Of a stretch of DNA of 64,000 nt, positions 44,499 to 53,646 are shown in pieces. Position numbers and translations under genes: made by a program. A model generated the notes under the pieces. It was not told where the DNA came from. It saw only the letters and a program-made list of their open reading frames with translations, and made no database searches. The DNA is taken from NCBI RefSeq assembly GCF_900100665.1, contig NZ_FNCS01000009.1:62001-126000 (forward strand). Reading direction: 5' to 3'. This stretch comes from Pelagibacterium luteolum. GTDB taxonomy: Bacteria; Pseudomonadota; Alphaproteobacteria; Rhizobiales; Devosiaceae. Numbering within the stretch: position 1 is the first letter of the stretch; the number at the start of each line of letters is the position of its first letter.

Positions 44499-45257
44499 AT
44501 GCCTAGTTTTCAATCCGAAGGTTTCACCTTGGCTTACGAGGTTTATGGCGAGGGGGCGCCGATCTTCGCAATACATGGTTTTGCGTCGAACGGGATCGTA
44601 AACTGGGTGGCGACGGGCTGGGTCGAGGCTTTAACCAGTGCCGGCTATCAGGTCGTGACGCTTGACAATCGCGGTCACGGCCAGTCGGAAAAGATATACG
44701 ATCCGGCAGTGTACGGCGCGCCGGATATGGCGCGAGACGTGGCTAATCTGATCGACCATCTAGAGTTCGAGAAAGTCGCACTGCTGGGCTATTCCATGGG
44801 CGCGCGCATCAGCGCCTTCGTTTGCCTGCAAAACCCGGAAAAGGTCGCTTGTGCGATCTTTGGTGGTCTTGGTGCCAACATGCCGAAGCCGATGCTCGAC
44901 AGTGAGCAGATCATCGAAGCACTCAATGCCGATGCACTCTCTCAGGTGACGCATCCGACCGGTCGGCAGTTTCGTATTTTCGCCGAACGCACCAAGAGCG
45001 ACCTTAGGGCGCTTGCGGCGTGCATGGGCGGATCGCGAACGAAAATTGCCGTTGAAGATCTCAAGTCCATCGCCGTTCCGGTGCTTGTTGCGGTCGGCAG
45101 TGAGGACGAAGTGGCAGGACCAGCGCAGCCTCTGGCCGATCTGCTGCCGAAGGGGGAGGCGCTTGTCATAGAAAGGCGCGACCACATGCGCGCCACGGGC
45201 GACCCTCAATTTAGGCGCGGCGTGCTGGAATTTCTGAAACGCGTTTATCCCTCCTGA
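44499..45257 (+). CDS. Alpha/beta-hydrolase
   Basis: 252 residues with an alpha/beta-hydrolase core: oxyanion region IFAIHGFASNG, LDNRGHGQSEK, nucleophile elbow GYSMGA (Ser about residue 99), acid in VAVGSEDEVAG and catalytic His in ERRDHM. This resembles the 3-oxoadipate enol-lactonase/esterase group. The reaction cannot be specified. The start is ATG 44499. Confidence 0.88.
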   Translation: MPSFQSEGFTLAYEVYGEGAPIFAIHGFASNGIVNWVATGWVEALTSAGYQVVTLDNRGHGQSEKIYDPAVYGAPDMARDVANLIDHLEFEKVALLGYSMGARISAFVCLQNPEKVACAIFGGLGANMPKPMLDSEQIIEALNADALSQVTHPTGRQFRIFAERTKSDLRALAACMGGSRTKIAVEDLKSIAVPVLVAVGSEDEVAGPAQPLADLLPKGEALVIERRDHMRATGDPQFRRGVLEFLKRVYPS

Positions 45258-45353
45258 GGCAATTGTGAACCAATTTGCCACCTGACCCTTTGTTTGAGAC
45301 AATGGGTTCGCCTATATGTGGCGTTCGCGCCAATCCGTCCCTTGGAGACGACC

Positions 45354-46175
45354 ATGTCGAACAGCGTCAAGAAGCCCGGTAATCTGAAGTCCGTCGACCC
45401 GATCTGGGACGCGATGATGATTGACGCCGAGCGTATTTGCGCTGCTGAGCCATTTATGACCCAGCTCGCGATTTCGAGCGTGCTGAACCATGACGGGTTC
45501 GAGTCCGCTCTTGCGCACCGGCTGGCGGCGCGGCTTGATCACGCCGACGTGCCTTCTGATCTGATCCGGCAGGCTTTCGATGAGATGCTTCGCGCTACGC
45601 CCGAAATCGCGGCATCTGCCCGTGCGGACCTCGCGGCCACTCTCGAACGCGATCCTGCCTGCCATCGTGCGATAGAGCCGTTCCTGTTTTTCAAGGGCTA
45701 TCAAGCTATCCAGACGCATCGGTTCGCCCATGCGTTGTGGCGCGCCGGGCGCAGAGATTTCGCCTATTATCTGCAGAGCCGATCGAGTCAGGTCTTCCAG
45801 GTGGACATTCACCCTGCTGCCCGGATCGGCAAAGGCATAATGCTCGATCACGCCACCGGGTTCGTTGTCGGCGAGACCGCGATGATCGGCGATCACGTCT
45901 CGATCTTGCATTCGGTGACCCTTGGCGGCACGGGCAAGGCCGATGAGGATCGCCATCCCAAGATCGGCAATGGCGTGTTGATCGGGGCAGGAGCGAAAAT
46001 TCTGGGCAATATCCGCGTGGGCGATTGTTCACGCATCGCTGCGGGTTCGGTCGTGCTCAAGGAAGTGCCGGCGCGGACGACGGTCGCCGGCGTGCCAGCC
46101 AAAGTGGTGGGTGAGGCGGGATGCAACCAGCCCGCGACGGTCATGGACCAGATCGTCATGGTCGCGCGCGACTAG
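45354..46175 (+). CDS. cysE: Serine O-acetyltransferase
   Basis: 273 residues. An N-terminal helical domain (DPIWDAMMIDAERICAAEPFMT) is followed by a left-handed beta-helix of hexapeptide repeats from about residue 150. Signatures are FQVDIHPAARIGKGIMLDHATG (catalytic His/Asp region) and VTLGGTGKADEDRHPKIG. It transfers acetyl from acetyl-CoA to L-serine, the first step of cysteine synthesis. The start is ATG 45354 after TTGGAGACGACC. A C-rich hairpin (46200-46218) shortly after the stop may end the transcript. Confidence 0.95.
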   Translation: MSNSVKKPGNLKSVDPIWDAMMIDAERICAAEPFMTQLAISSVLNHDGFESALAHRLAARLDHADVPSDLIRQAFDEMLRATPEIAASARADLAATLERDPACHRAIEPFLFFKGYQAIQTHRFAHALWRAGRRDFAYYLQSRSSQVFQVDIHPAARIGKGIMLDHATGFVVGETAMIGDHVSILHSVTLGGTGKADEDRHPKIGNGVLIGAGAKILGNIRVGDCSRIAAGSVVLKEVPARTTVAGVPAKVVGEAGCNQPATVMDQIVMVARD

Positions 46176-46340
46176 AGAAACGCTAGCGGAGCAGGACTGC
46201 GGGGAAAATTTATCCCCGGCATTGCCTTCTGTTCCGCGATGACTAAAGTCGCGCCGATCCTAAACCAAAACCATTTTGTTGCGTTGTCAGAGGCGGCGTC
46301 TCGCATTTCGCCTCGCGATTGAACGCATTGGAGATTTTTT

Positions 46341-46559
46341 GTGAAGCACGACGAAATCATCAAGATCCAGAAGTACCTGCAGCAGAAATTCGGTAATACC
46401 GCCATCGACGTTCGCCCACGTCCGAAGCAGGACGATTCGGTTGAACTCTATCTTGGCGACGAGTTTTTTGGGCTGATCTATGTCGACGAGGACGAAGGCG
46501 AGAAGTCCTATATGGTGCAGATCTCGATCCTCGATATCGACCTTGACGAAGTGAGCTGA
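46341..46559 (+). CDS. DUF3126 family protein
   Basis: 72 residues starting at GTG 46341 (KHDEIIKIQKYLQQKFGN). Highly acidic C-terminal half (VDEDEGEKSYMVQISILDIDLDE). The sequence matches my memory of DUF3126, a short family of alphaproteobacteria found near cysE; function unknown. No membrane or DNA-binding features. Confidence 0.85.
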   Translation: MKHDEIIKIQKYLQQKFGNTAIDVRPRPKQDDSVELYLGDEFFGLIYVDEDEGEKSYMVQISILDIDLDEVS

Positions 46560-46581
46560 GGGCTTCTGCCCTTGCTTTGCC

Positions 46582-47274
46582 CTACAGCCGCAGCATGGCC
46601 AAGGCGTTTTCAACCGTTTCGTCGAAGCTTCGCCAATTGCCCAATGCTGATGGCTCGAAGGTCACTATGGCCGTGTTGCGATCGCTCAACGACAGGACAC
46701 GCATGCAAGTCCGAGTGCCAATACGGTCGTTGACCGGCCTCATGCATTTGGCGACGAACGGGCCGGCACTGAGCGGGTCGTACCAGACCGTCTCCCCTTG
46801 GGTTCCGGCGTCGATCTCCAGAGGCTTTCCAACAAGGCCGATCGGCCCGGAAAGCTGAGTGTCGGCGAACTGGTGCAAATAGACGCTGTCGAGTAGAGCA
46901 GCGCTCGTTCGCACACGGCCGCGCGGCATCAGCGTAATATCGACTTCACTCAATCCGTTTTCAGAGATCGGTAGTGCCAGCGTCAGGTCGAGACGCTCGG
47001 CAAAGCCGTCGCGTCGCTGTGCCGGGTCTCCTATCAGGCTGGCGGGAATGGCGTAGCGTTGTGCCCCGATGGTGACGCTGTGACGTTCCACTAAGGCAGG
47101 TACACCTGGATCGCTCGTCGCAGCGCTGAAATATCCTCGCAGACCATAAGCTAGTCCGAGCCCGGCAAGCGCGGCGATTAGCATTATCACAGCAAGCGTG
47201 TAGAGCACCGATCTCAGAGGAATGTCGGCGCGCTGATTTTCCGCGATGGAGGTCGGGTTGCTCAAATTAACCAT
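46582..47274 (-). CDS. Membrane-anchored periplasmic protein, unknown function
   Basis: 230 residues: a short cytoplasmic N-terminus, one membrane helix (VLYTLAVIMLIAALAGLGLAYG, about 25-47), then a periplasmic domain with two cysteines (AKCMRPVN and TRTCMRV) that could pair. Ends EGTVENALAML-like helix. ATG 47274 is chosen because the upstream frame to 47430 is poor in composition. No family recognised; conserved-looking Hyphomicrobiales-type protein. Confidence 0.75.
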   Translation of the reverse strand: MVNLSNPTSIAENQRADIPLRSVLYTLAVIMLIAALAGLGLAYGLRGYFSAATSDPGVPALVERHSVTIGAQRYAIPASLIGDPAQRRDGFAERLDLTLALPISENGLSEVDITLMPRGRVRTSAALLDSVYLHQFADTQLSGPIGLVGKPLEIDAGTQGETVWYDPLSAGPFVAKCMRPVNDRIGTRTCMRVLSLSDRNTAIVTFEPSALGNWRSFDETVENALAMLRL

Positions 47275-47352
47275 AGGTATCTGGAGGCAGTGACAAGGAT
47301 TTTGGCACCGATTATGTTTAATAAAGCGTAAACGCGTGTCCGGGAGTTTCTT

Positions 47353-47679
47353 GTGACCCAGTTCATCCTGGCCCTGTTTCTGATCGGTATCGGATTGAGT
47401 GTCGCCGGGACGGGCACTCATCTCTACCAACAGCTTGCCCGTAAAGTTGCAGCGTTTAGTCTGCAGGGGCAGACTGCGCTAGAGAGCCTGATCAATGTGG
47501 TTGTCGTCGTGATATGCGGCCCGTACATGATGTTGCGCATGGGCTGGCAATCGGGCAGTGCCGGTCGTCCTGCCACCGTCGACGTACTGCTCGCCTCAAC
47601 CATTGCCTTTGGCTGGAGCTTTGTCACGGGATTGATGATCGTCGGCACCTATGTCGCGATGCTGCGCGCGGTTGCGTAG
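47353..47679 (+). CDS. Small integral membrane protein, unknown function
   Basis: 108 residues with three hydrophobic segments (FILALFLIGIGLSVAG, LINVVVVVICGPYMML and STIAFGWSFVTGLMIVGTYV). GTG start at 47353. Divergent from 46582-47274 with a 78-base gap. No motif beyond membrane segments. Confidence 0.75.
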   Translation: MTQFILALFLIGIGLSVAGTGTHLYQQLARKVAAFSLQGQTALESLINVVVVVICGPYMMLRMGWQSGSAGRPATVDVLLASTIAFGWSFVTGLMIVGTYVAMLRAVA

Positions 47680-47688
47680 ATCAAGCCG

Positions 47689-47723
47689 AAAAAAAAGACC
47701 GGCGCTCCGCTTGGAGGCCGGCC
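47689..47723 (-). terminator. Terminator for the leftward peptidase gene
   Basis: On the minus strand, GGCCGGC/GCCGGTC arms plus an inner CTCC/GGAG stem are followed by eight T. It lies 36 bases beyond the stop at 47759. Confidence 0.85.
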
Positions 47724-47758
47724 TAAGTACACTCCTGTCGGGGAGTGGGTAGTGAGGT

Positions 47759-48388
47759 CTAGTACGCTGCAGTCGCCGTAACGACGTTGTCGCGACCGTC
47801 GAGGATATCGACCCACTGGCCAGCATGGGCCTGGGACTGGCGCTTGAGGAATGTGTAGGGTGTGTCGGTCCAGATCTTGATCAGGCCTTCTTGATTGTCG
47901 AGAACGAGATCGCCGCGGTCAGTGCGGACCATCAGGACGGCATGTCCTTCGCCATTGGGTTGCATCACGACCGAGATCAGAAGGTTGGCCGGTGACCAGC
48001 CGCGCTCGATCAGCGCGGCGCGCTTTGCGAGCGAGATGTCTTCGCAATCGCCATAACCAGATGTCGGCAGTGTCCAGAACTCGGGGACACCGTAAAGGTC
48101 CTGGTCGCTCATGGCCGTGATGGTGGTGTTGTAGTGGTTGTTGACGTCCTGAAGCTCGGCCCATAAGGCGTCGGTCAGCGACACTGGCGCGGTGGGCGCC
48201 ATGGGCTGGCAGTCATAGGGACGGCGTTCGCAGAACTCGGCATGCCCCACTGGAATGGACGTCAGGTCCATCGTCGTGGCGTAGGCCGGATGCAGGCTGG
48301 CGACGTCCTGAGCGGCAACCGGCGCGGCGGCTGCGAAGGATACGGTGAGGGCTAAAAGGCCCGAGATAAGGATCGATTTGTTTTTCAT
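47759..48388 (-). CDS. Secreted transglutaminase-like cysteine peptidase (BTLCP family)
   Basis: 209 residues. The signal peptide ends PVAAQ (about residue 27). Catalytic triad candidates are Cys in SGYGDCEDISLAKR, His in EGHAVLMVRTDRGD and Asp in LVLDNQEG, the order typical of the BTLCP/COG3672 family widespread in alphaproteobacteria. Two further cysteines (EFCERRPYDC) can form a disulfide. ATG 48388 is the start that gives a proper signal. Likely periplasmic; substrate unknown. Confidence 0.9.
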   Translation of the reverse strand: MKNKSILISGLLALTVSFAAAAPVAAQDVASLHPAYATTMDLTSIPVGHAEFCERRPYDCQPMAPTAPVSLTDALWAELQDVNNHYNTTITAMSDQDLYGVPEFWTLPTSGYGDCEDISLAKRAALIERGWSPANLLISVVMQPNGEGHAVLMVRTDRGDLVLDNQEGLIKIWTDTPYTFLKRQSQAHAGQWVDILDGRDNVVTATAAY

Positions 48389-48508
48389 TATCGTGATCTC
48401 CCCGACAGAGATCACGATAGAGGTCGGCGATTTCGCTGATCCGAAAACTACAACGCAGTTTTTATGCGTGTTTTATCGGCTTGTTTTACGGCGCGTTAGC
48501 CATGATTT

Positions 48509-48970
48509 CTAGCGTCGCGCATAGAAGGCATTACCGCCAGCAACCAGAACGTAGTGCATGTTGCGGTATGGGAACGTCAAACCGGCGGTATGAAAATACA
48601 TTGCATCCTGCACGCCATGATGACGTTCGCCCCTCAGGGCGCGCTGAGCCATCGCCGACGCCAGTTGGACGCTGCGCGGCTCGGTCATCTGACGGGTGAG
48701 AACGCCGGACGCAAACTGGTTACGCTGGCCGACAACGCCACAAACATCATTGGGAAACTGGGGTGAGTTGACGCGGTTCATCACTACCGTGCCCACGGCC
48801 AGCATGCCATCCGGGCTCGAGCGGTTGGATTCGAAGTACATGACGCGGGTCATGCATTCATGAGCCGAGTTGGCACTGAAGAGCCCGCCGAAAAGCGAGG
48901 TGCACCCGGACAGGGTAGTGAGGGCGGTAAGGCTGACGGCCAAAGCCGCTACCTTTTTTCTGATACGCAT
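48509..48970 (-). CDS. Lipoprotein cell-wall hydrolase, SleB-like (Hydrolase_2)
   Basis: 153 residues. The lipobox TTLSGC (Cys about 22) anchors it to a membrane. The domain AHECMTRVMYFESNRSSPDGMLAVGTVVMNRV...FPNDVCGVVGQRNQFASG contains the catalytic-type Glu (YFES) and the VVxQxxQF pattern of SleB cortex/cell-wall hydrolases. In Gram-negatives such proteins trim peptidoglycan. ATG 48970 chosen over 48982. Confidence 0.88.
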   Translation of the reverse strand: MRIRKKVAALAVSLTALTTLSGCTSLFGGLFSANSAHECMTRVMYFESNRSSPDGMLAVGTVVMNRVNSPQFPNDVCGVVGQRNQFASGVLTRQMTEPRSVQLASAMAQRALRGERHHGVQDAMYFHTAGLTFPYRNMHYVLVAGGNAFYARR

Positions 48971-49201
48971 TACAACTACCATCCAGAGTACGCGGCTGGC
49001 TGCGCGGTCCGACCCCGCCCCCAGCGGCCGTTCATCGCGCGACTGTCAGGACAATACCGGTGAGCGGGTTAAGGATCGGTTCACTACGAAAATTTCCCGA
49101 TCGTTGATCAGTATTCGCAGTACCGGCAATTCGTGGGACGACCTAGGCAGACCAGACGGGCCGCAGTTGACGGGTCAGCACTGCGGGATAGCCGAAAGCG
49201 A

Positions 49202-49816
49202 TCAATTGATCCGGAGGTTTTGCTGCACGACGGTGAGCATTTCCTGCACGGAGGCAAATTCCACGGCGATGCCGTCAGAAAAGTGCCTGATGACGCGGGC
49301 GCGCATGCGGCCGAGAGTGATTGGCGTGCCGAGCGCCGGGCGTACGTCGATCTCGACGGCGGCGCCTGAGAGCGAGATGTCCGTAATCTTGCAATTGTAG
49401 CGTCGGCCGTCTTCGAGCAGGATCGAGGAGTGGCGGATGTCGGGAACGACGCGTTCGTGCCGACGGTCTTCAGGCAGGTTCAGAAGATCGCGGTTGGCAA
49501 GCCAGGTAAGCTGGGCGGCGAGTTTCTCGCGCTTGCGCGAAGACGCCACCAAATCCATGCGAAAGCCGCCGTCAAACGTTTCGAGAATCGTGCCTTCGAC
49601 GCGACCGAGGTGATCGAGATATCCGATAACCTTTTCGCCCACCCGACCCGAGACCGGTGCGATGACTACAGCATCCCCAGGGGACATCTCGATGACTTGG
49701 CAGGGAAACTCGCGGCGATCAGCGAGCATATAGCGTCCGAGGATCGAAACGCGAACGCGCTGGAAGCGGCCTTCGTTGTCGTCACGAAGCGCCGCAGCAG
49801 CCATCACATTCGTCAT
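49202..49816 (-). CDS. Tandem PilZ-domain protein
   Basis: 204 residues with two PilZ-like halves. The first starts NEGRFQRVRVSILGRYML and the second EDRRHERVVPDIRHSSIL...CKITDISLSGAAVEI. The second carries RRxxR plus the D/NxSxxG motif (DISLSGAAVE) that binds cyclic di-GMP. The first keeps RxxR-like and EMSPGDA, weaker. Probably a c-di-GMP responsive cytoplasmic protein. ATG 49816 gives MTNVMAAAAL; ATG 49834 is also possible. Confidence 0.88.
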   Translation of the reverse strand: MTNVMAAAALRDDNEGRFQRVRVSILGRYMLADRREFPCQVIEMSPGDAVVIAPVSGRVGEKVIGYLDHLGRVEGTILETFDGGFRMDLVASSRKREKLAAQLTWLANRDLLNLPEDRRHERVVPDIRHSSILLEDGRRYNCKITDISLSGAAVEIDVRPALGTPITLGRMRARVIRHFSDGIAVEFASVQEMLTVVQQNLRIN

Positions 49817-49936
49817 AGAATCCTGGATGAGCATCGCCCGCGCCCGCCTCCGCCACCGTCTTTTGTCACCATCTTATGTGGTCTAGCGTTAACGGACGGT
49901 AATGGAGGCATCCTGGCTTTAGCGCGAATGCAGTCT

Positions 49937-50689
49937 TCAGGCTTTGCCGCCATCGATGACGGAGAGATGCGCATAGCGCCGGGCAGACACGCCGCTGACG
50001 CTCGATGGCATCGGAGTGTGGATGTCATTTACGGCGGCAGCGATGTCGTTACCCATCGCACTGGCATAGCCTTGCGGCGAGGCGGTATCGCGGTCGTCGG
50101 GCCATATCAATCGAAGGCCCGTGATGCGCTGACCGATGACGGGGTGAATACCTAACCAATAGGGGGTGTCGAGTGCGGAGAGGCTGCCCATCATCCGCGA
50201 GGTTGTCACGCCATTGTGGCGGAGCGGGAACAGCGCGAGTTCAAAGCTTAGTTTTTCGCCGCGTTCTGTCTGGCCTTCAAAGCTCACCAGCGCCACGGCG
50301 TGATCTTCGGTGACTGCGCGCATAAGCGTTTCGAGCGCGTCGTGATCGCGGGTCGCCCAAAGCGTCGAGAACGAGCGGGACTTGAGTTCCCGGCAATAGG
50401 TCGCACATATGTGCGAACCGGCGAGACGAAAATTGAAATCGAAACCGTCGTCGGATTCAAGAATGAATGTATGGGCCAGGGCGTCGCGAATCCGGGTAGG
50501 GTCGATGTCGCGTCGTTCGGGAGTCGAGCGGGCACCGCGAATTTCGTTCCAGTAGGAGTAGAGCGTCTTGGTGCTGCGCTGTTGCATTTGGCCTAATTCG
50601 TCCTCAGTGGGCAGATGTGGAGACGAGACGACTCCGGGCGGTACAACGTCAGAGTGCCAAATTCGCTGCCTGAAATCGCTCTTAAACAA
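49937..50689 (-). CDS. PAS_5-family protein
   Basis: 250 residues. LYSYWNEIRGARSTPERRDIDPTRIRDALAHTFIL followed by FNFRLAGSHICATYCRELKSRSF is the typical PAS_5 (PF07310) alphaproteobacterial sequence. No output domain is attached; roles in cell-envelope or cell-cycle signalling are proposed for relatives. The longest frame starts at TTG 50689 without a good ribosome site; ATG 50587 would start right at the domain, so the start is uncertain. Confidence 0.82.
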   Translation of the reverse strand: MFKSDFRQRIWHSDVVPPGVVSSPHLPTEDELGQMQQRSTKTLYSYWNEIRGARSTPERRDIDPTRIRDALAHTFILESDDGFDFNFRLAGSHICATYCRELKSRSFSTLWATRDHDALETLMRAVTEDHAVALVSFEGQTERGEKLSFELALFPLRHNGVTTSRMMGSLSALDTPYWLGIHPVIGQRITGLRLIWPDDRDTASPQGYASAMGNDIAAAVNDIHTPMPSSVSGVSARRYAHLSVIDGGKA

Positions 50690-50771
50690 GTATTAAGGTT
50701 AATTTCCGCACGCTTGGTGTGGATAAGGCTGGAACCCTCAGCCAAGCCGTTGTGACGCAAAGGTTTTTTGT

Positions 50772-51524
50772 ATGAATGAGATTGCGCCGCAAGGGCAGAG
50801 GAAGGCCCGGGAGCCGATCTTCAACGTGCCTGCGACCGTCGCCGTACTGGTCGGGTTAATGTGGGCCGTTCAGGTCGCTGCCGATCTGGCCCTGGACGAC
50901 TACGGCCTGGGTGCACTCAGGATATGGTTCGGGTTCATCCCTGATCGATTCGTGGCGCCAGAGCAGTGGCCGGGCGGGATGCTTCCCCTGATCTGGAGCG
51001 GGTTCACGCACGCTTTTCTGCACGTCGATTATATGCACCTGATCTTCAACACGGCGTGGCTGGCAATTTTTGGGACGCCAGTAGGCCGCCGATACGGCGC
51101 GACGGGTGTGCTCACAGTTTTTCTGCTCGGGGCGTTGGCTGGAGCGTTGGTTCAGGCCGCCGTCATTGTTTTCGTCGTTAACCAGTTTGCGGTGTTAATT
51201 GGTGCATCGGGCGGTGTCGCGGCGCTGACCGGAGCGGCGATGCGGTTCATTTTCGAGCCTGTGGTCGTCCGCCGCGATGAGTTTACCGGTGAAATCGTTC
51301 CAGTCGGCCGGCGCACGGCGACTCTTACAGGTGTATTCGCAAACCCACGGAGCAGGGCCTTCATAATATTCTGGATGGGCCTCAACGTTCTCATCGGATT
51401 TTCGCCGATGATCACGGGCACTAACATTGCGATCGCGTGGGAAGCCCATATCGGCGGCTTCGTCGCTGGCCTGCTGTTACCGTCGCTCTTCGACGCCATG
51501 GCGCGCGGCCGTCAGCGCCCGTAA
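50772..51524 (+). CDS. Rhomboid-family intramembrane serine protease
   Basis: 250 residues, about six membrane helices. FLHVDYMHLIFNTAWLAIFG supplies the rhomboid HxxxN region, the nucleophile is Ser146 in IGASGGVAAL, and the base is His226 in WEAHIGGFVAGLL. It should cleave membrane proteins within the bilayer. ATG 50772. The 3' end overlaps convergent hisI by 13 bases. Confidence 0.93.
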   Translation: MNEIAPQGQRKAREPIFNVPATVAVLVGLMWAVQVAADLALDDYGLGALRIWFGFIPDRFVAPEQWPGGMLPLIWSGFTHAFLHVDYMHLIFNTAWLAIFGTPVGRRYGATGVLTVFLLGALAGALVQAAVIVFVVNQFAVLIGASGGVAALTGAAMRFIFEPVVVRRDEFTGEIVPVGRRTATLTGVFANPRSRAFIIFWMGLNVLIGFSPMITGTNIAIAWEAHIGGFVAGLLLPSLFDAMARGRQRP

Positions 51525-51961
51525 ACATCGGCCGGATCGAAAAGGCGCTCAGAGCCGCTATCGGCGAGAACGGTCTGTCCATCCACCGTTTCCACCTTGC
51601 GATAAAAGCAGGATTTTCGCCCTGTGTGGCAGGCAGCGCCATGTCCGGTCTGGTTGACGATGAGCAGGAGCGCATCCTGGTCGCAATCTGCGCGGATTTC
51701 GACCACCTCTTGCAACTCGCCTGAGGATTCGCCCTTTTTCCAAAGCTTGGCGCGTGAACGCGACCAGTAGGTCGCATAGCCGGACCGAAGCGTCTCGGCG
51801 ATGGCATCAGCGTTCATGTGCGCAACCATAAGGACATCACCGCTGGACGCCTCCTGGGTGACAACGGCAACGAGCCCGTTGGCGTCGAACTTGGGAGCAA
51901 AAATCGCGCCCGATTCGATATCGGCGTTGTTGAGTGTCTTCGGGTCGGTAAATTGGGTCAT
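51512..51961 (-). CDS. hisI: Phosphoribosyl-AMP cyclohydrolase
   Basis: 149 residues. VLMVAHMNADAIAETLRSGYATYWSRSRAKLWKKGESSG, the Mg-binding RADCDQDALLL and the Zn-binding CHTGRKSCFYR are diagnostic of HisI, the third step of histidine synthesis. No HisE domain is fused. ATG 51961. It lies downstream of folE on the same strand with a 41-base gap, the common Hyphomicrobiales order. Confidence 0.96.
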   Translation of the reverse strand: MTQFTDPKTLNNADIESGAIFAPKFDANGLVAVVTQEASSGDVLMVAHMNADAIAETLRSGYATYWSRSRAKLWKKGESSGELQEVVEIRADCDQDALLLIVNQTGHGAACHTGRKSCFYRKVETVDGQTVLADSGSERLFDPADVYGR

Positions 51962-52002
51962 GGCGCGGTCTTTAAACCAAGGCCGCGCCGAGGCAAAGGC
52001 AC

Positions 52003-52632
52003 TTACCGCCCGGCGCGGATGAGGGCGAAAAAGCGGTCCTGCTCCTGGCGGTCTTCGGCCAGAACGCCTGTGAACCGATGCGTGATCGTAGATGAGCCAT
52101 GTTTGCGCACTCCGCGCATGGACATGCACATGTGCTCTGCTTCGAGCATCACGGCTGCACCGCGCGGGTTGATGGCCTCGTTGATCGCCTCGATGATCTG
52201 AGCTGTGAGGTTTTCCTGCGTCTGCAGGCGCTTGGCAAAGACGTCGGTTACACGGGCGAGCTTTGACAATCCCACGACGCCATCATGGGGCAGATAGGCT
52301 ATATGTGCCTTACCCACGAATGGCACCATGTGGTGCTCGCAGTGAGAATTGAACGGAATATCGCGGACCAGCACGATATCGTCATAGCCACCGACTTCAG
52401 AAAAAGTCGTTTCCAGAATCTTGGCTGCGTCTTCGTCATAGCCGGAATAAAATTCGCGATACGAATCCACAACACGGCGCGGCGTGTCGATCAATCCCTC
52501 GCGGTTGGGATTGTCTCCCGCCCAGGCGATCAGCGTGCGGACCGCCGCTTCCGCTTCTTCGCGCGACGGGCGTTGGATCACGCGTTCGAGTGCGGTCTGT
52601 GCGACAGGCTTGGGTTTGACGTTCATGTCCAT
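52003..52632 (-). CDS. folE: GTP cyclohydrolase I
   Basis: 209 residues. Zinc ligands in [12 protein letters not shown] and [14 protein letters not shown]-binding GLSKLARV, and the end [20 protein letters not shown]. It makes dihydroneopterin triphosphate for folate. ATG 52632 has GGGGA seven bases upstream; ATG 52674 is longer by 14 residues. Confidence 0.96.
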   Translation of the reverse strand: MDMNVKPKPVAQTALERVIQRPSREEAEAAVRTLIAWAGDNPNREGLIDTPRRVVDSYREFYSGYDEDAAKILETTFSEVGGYDDIVLVRDIPFNSHCEHHMVPFVGKAHIAYLPHDGVVGLSKLARVTDVFAKRLQTQENLTAQIIEAINEAINPRGAAVMLEAEHMCMSMRGVRKHGSSTITHRFTGVLAEDRQEQDRFFALIRAGR

Positions 52633-52823
52633 TCGATTATCCCCGGACTGCGGCTTGCTAGGCGCCGAATGCATCCTTTACGCCGCAGGGTCGTCGCTGG
52701 ACCAATAAGATTTTGCAGCCCGGCGCGTGGCTCCTTATATAGGCCAGAGGCGCCATTGGACAAGAAACCAGATGGCGCGATTTGATGAACACTGGGTTCA
52801 ATGACCCAAGAAGCTGCGCAAAT

Positions 52824-53252
52824 ATGGAATTTTCCGACCTTTACAGCTCTCGCATCCTCGAAATTGCCGGGGCCGCCCGCCAGATGCCACGCCTCGAGGC
52901 GCCGCACGGTACCGCGCGAAAGGTGTCCCGCGTGTGTGGATCGGCGGTCGAAGTCGACCTGAAGCTCGAGGGCGGCAAGGTTGTGGCGTATGGCGCCGAT
53001 GTGAACGCATGCGCGCTTGGCCAGACGAGCGCCGCAATCGTTGCCGAGCAAATTGTCGGATCGACGCCGGTCGAGTTGCGTCGCGTGCGTGAAGCTATGG
53101 TCGCGATGCTCAAGTCGGATGGCAAGCCACCAGACGGGCGTTGGGATGACCTCAAATATCTTGAACCTGTTCGGGCGTTTCCTGCCCGCCATGCTTCCAC
53201 ATTGTTGGTGTTTGAGGCGATCAATGAAGCGCTCGAGAGGGCCGGAGTGTGA
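52824..53252 (+). CDS. IscU/NifU-like iron-sulfur scaffold protein
   Basis: 142 residues. SRVCGSAVEVDLKLEGGKVVAYGADVNACALGQTSAAIVAEQIVG contains two of the three scaffold cysteines (VCGS and NACALGQ), as in the alphaproteobacterial branch lacking the third Cys. Probably an Fe-S assembly scaffold or related sulfur-handling protein. ATG 52824 is the domain start; an upstream ATG at 52782 adds poor sequence. Overlaps yidD (TGATG). Confidence 0.88.
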   Translation: MEFSDLYSSRILEIAGAARQMPRLEAPHGTARKVSRVCGSAVEVDLKLEGGKVVAYGADVNACALGQTSAAIVAEQIVGSTPVELRRVREAMVAMLKSDGKPPDGRWDDLKYLEPVRAFPARHASTLLVFEAINEALERAGV

Positions 53253-53557
53253 TGGACCGTGTCTGGGCGGCGATCGACTGGCCCTTTAAATGGACCGCCT
53301 TTCTGCTCATCCAGACGTATCGTTATACGCTGTCGGCCTTTATGGGCCGAAACTGCCGCCACGCGCCGTCCTGTTCCGAGTTCACCCGAGATGCGATCTT
53401 GAGGCATGGGTTTTGGCCCGGCGGTTGGATGGGGGCAGGGCGCGTGTGGCGTTGCCGTCCACGCGGCACGCACGGGTATGACCCTGTTCCCGACGTTGTT
53501 CCCGCCGCGGCGCGGTGGTACCTGCCATGGCGCTACGGGCGCTGGAGCGGCAAGTAA
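53252..53557 (+). CDS. yidD: Membrane protein insertion efficiency factor YidD
   Basis: 101 residues. IQTYRYTLSAFMGRNCRHAPSCSEFTRDAI and RVWRCRPRGTHGYDPVP match YidD: a YRY/PxCS amphipathic motif. It helps YidC insert membrane proteins. ATG 53252 shares a base with the previous stop. The spacer to thrS is 89 bases. Confidence 0.94.
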   Translation: MDRVWAAIDWPFKWTAFLLIQTYRYTLSAFMGRNCRHAPSCSEFTRDAILRHGFWPGGWMGAGRVWRCRPRGTHGYDPVPDVVPAAARWYLPWRYGRWSGK

Positions 53558-53646
53558 GGGCTGGAATCGCAACCCAATCGTGCTAATCAACCCGCCTTGC
53601 GCGTGCTGTCGCGTGCAATCAACACATGAATTTATGGAGATATCCG

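Noticed and set aside
46200-46218. CGGGGA/TCCCCG hairpin after cysE
   Set aside because: Short stem and no T run; mentioned with cysE but not listed as a terminator.
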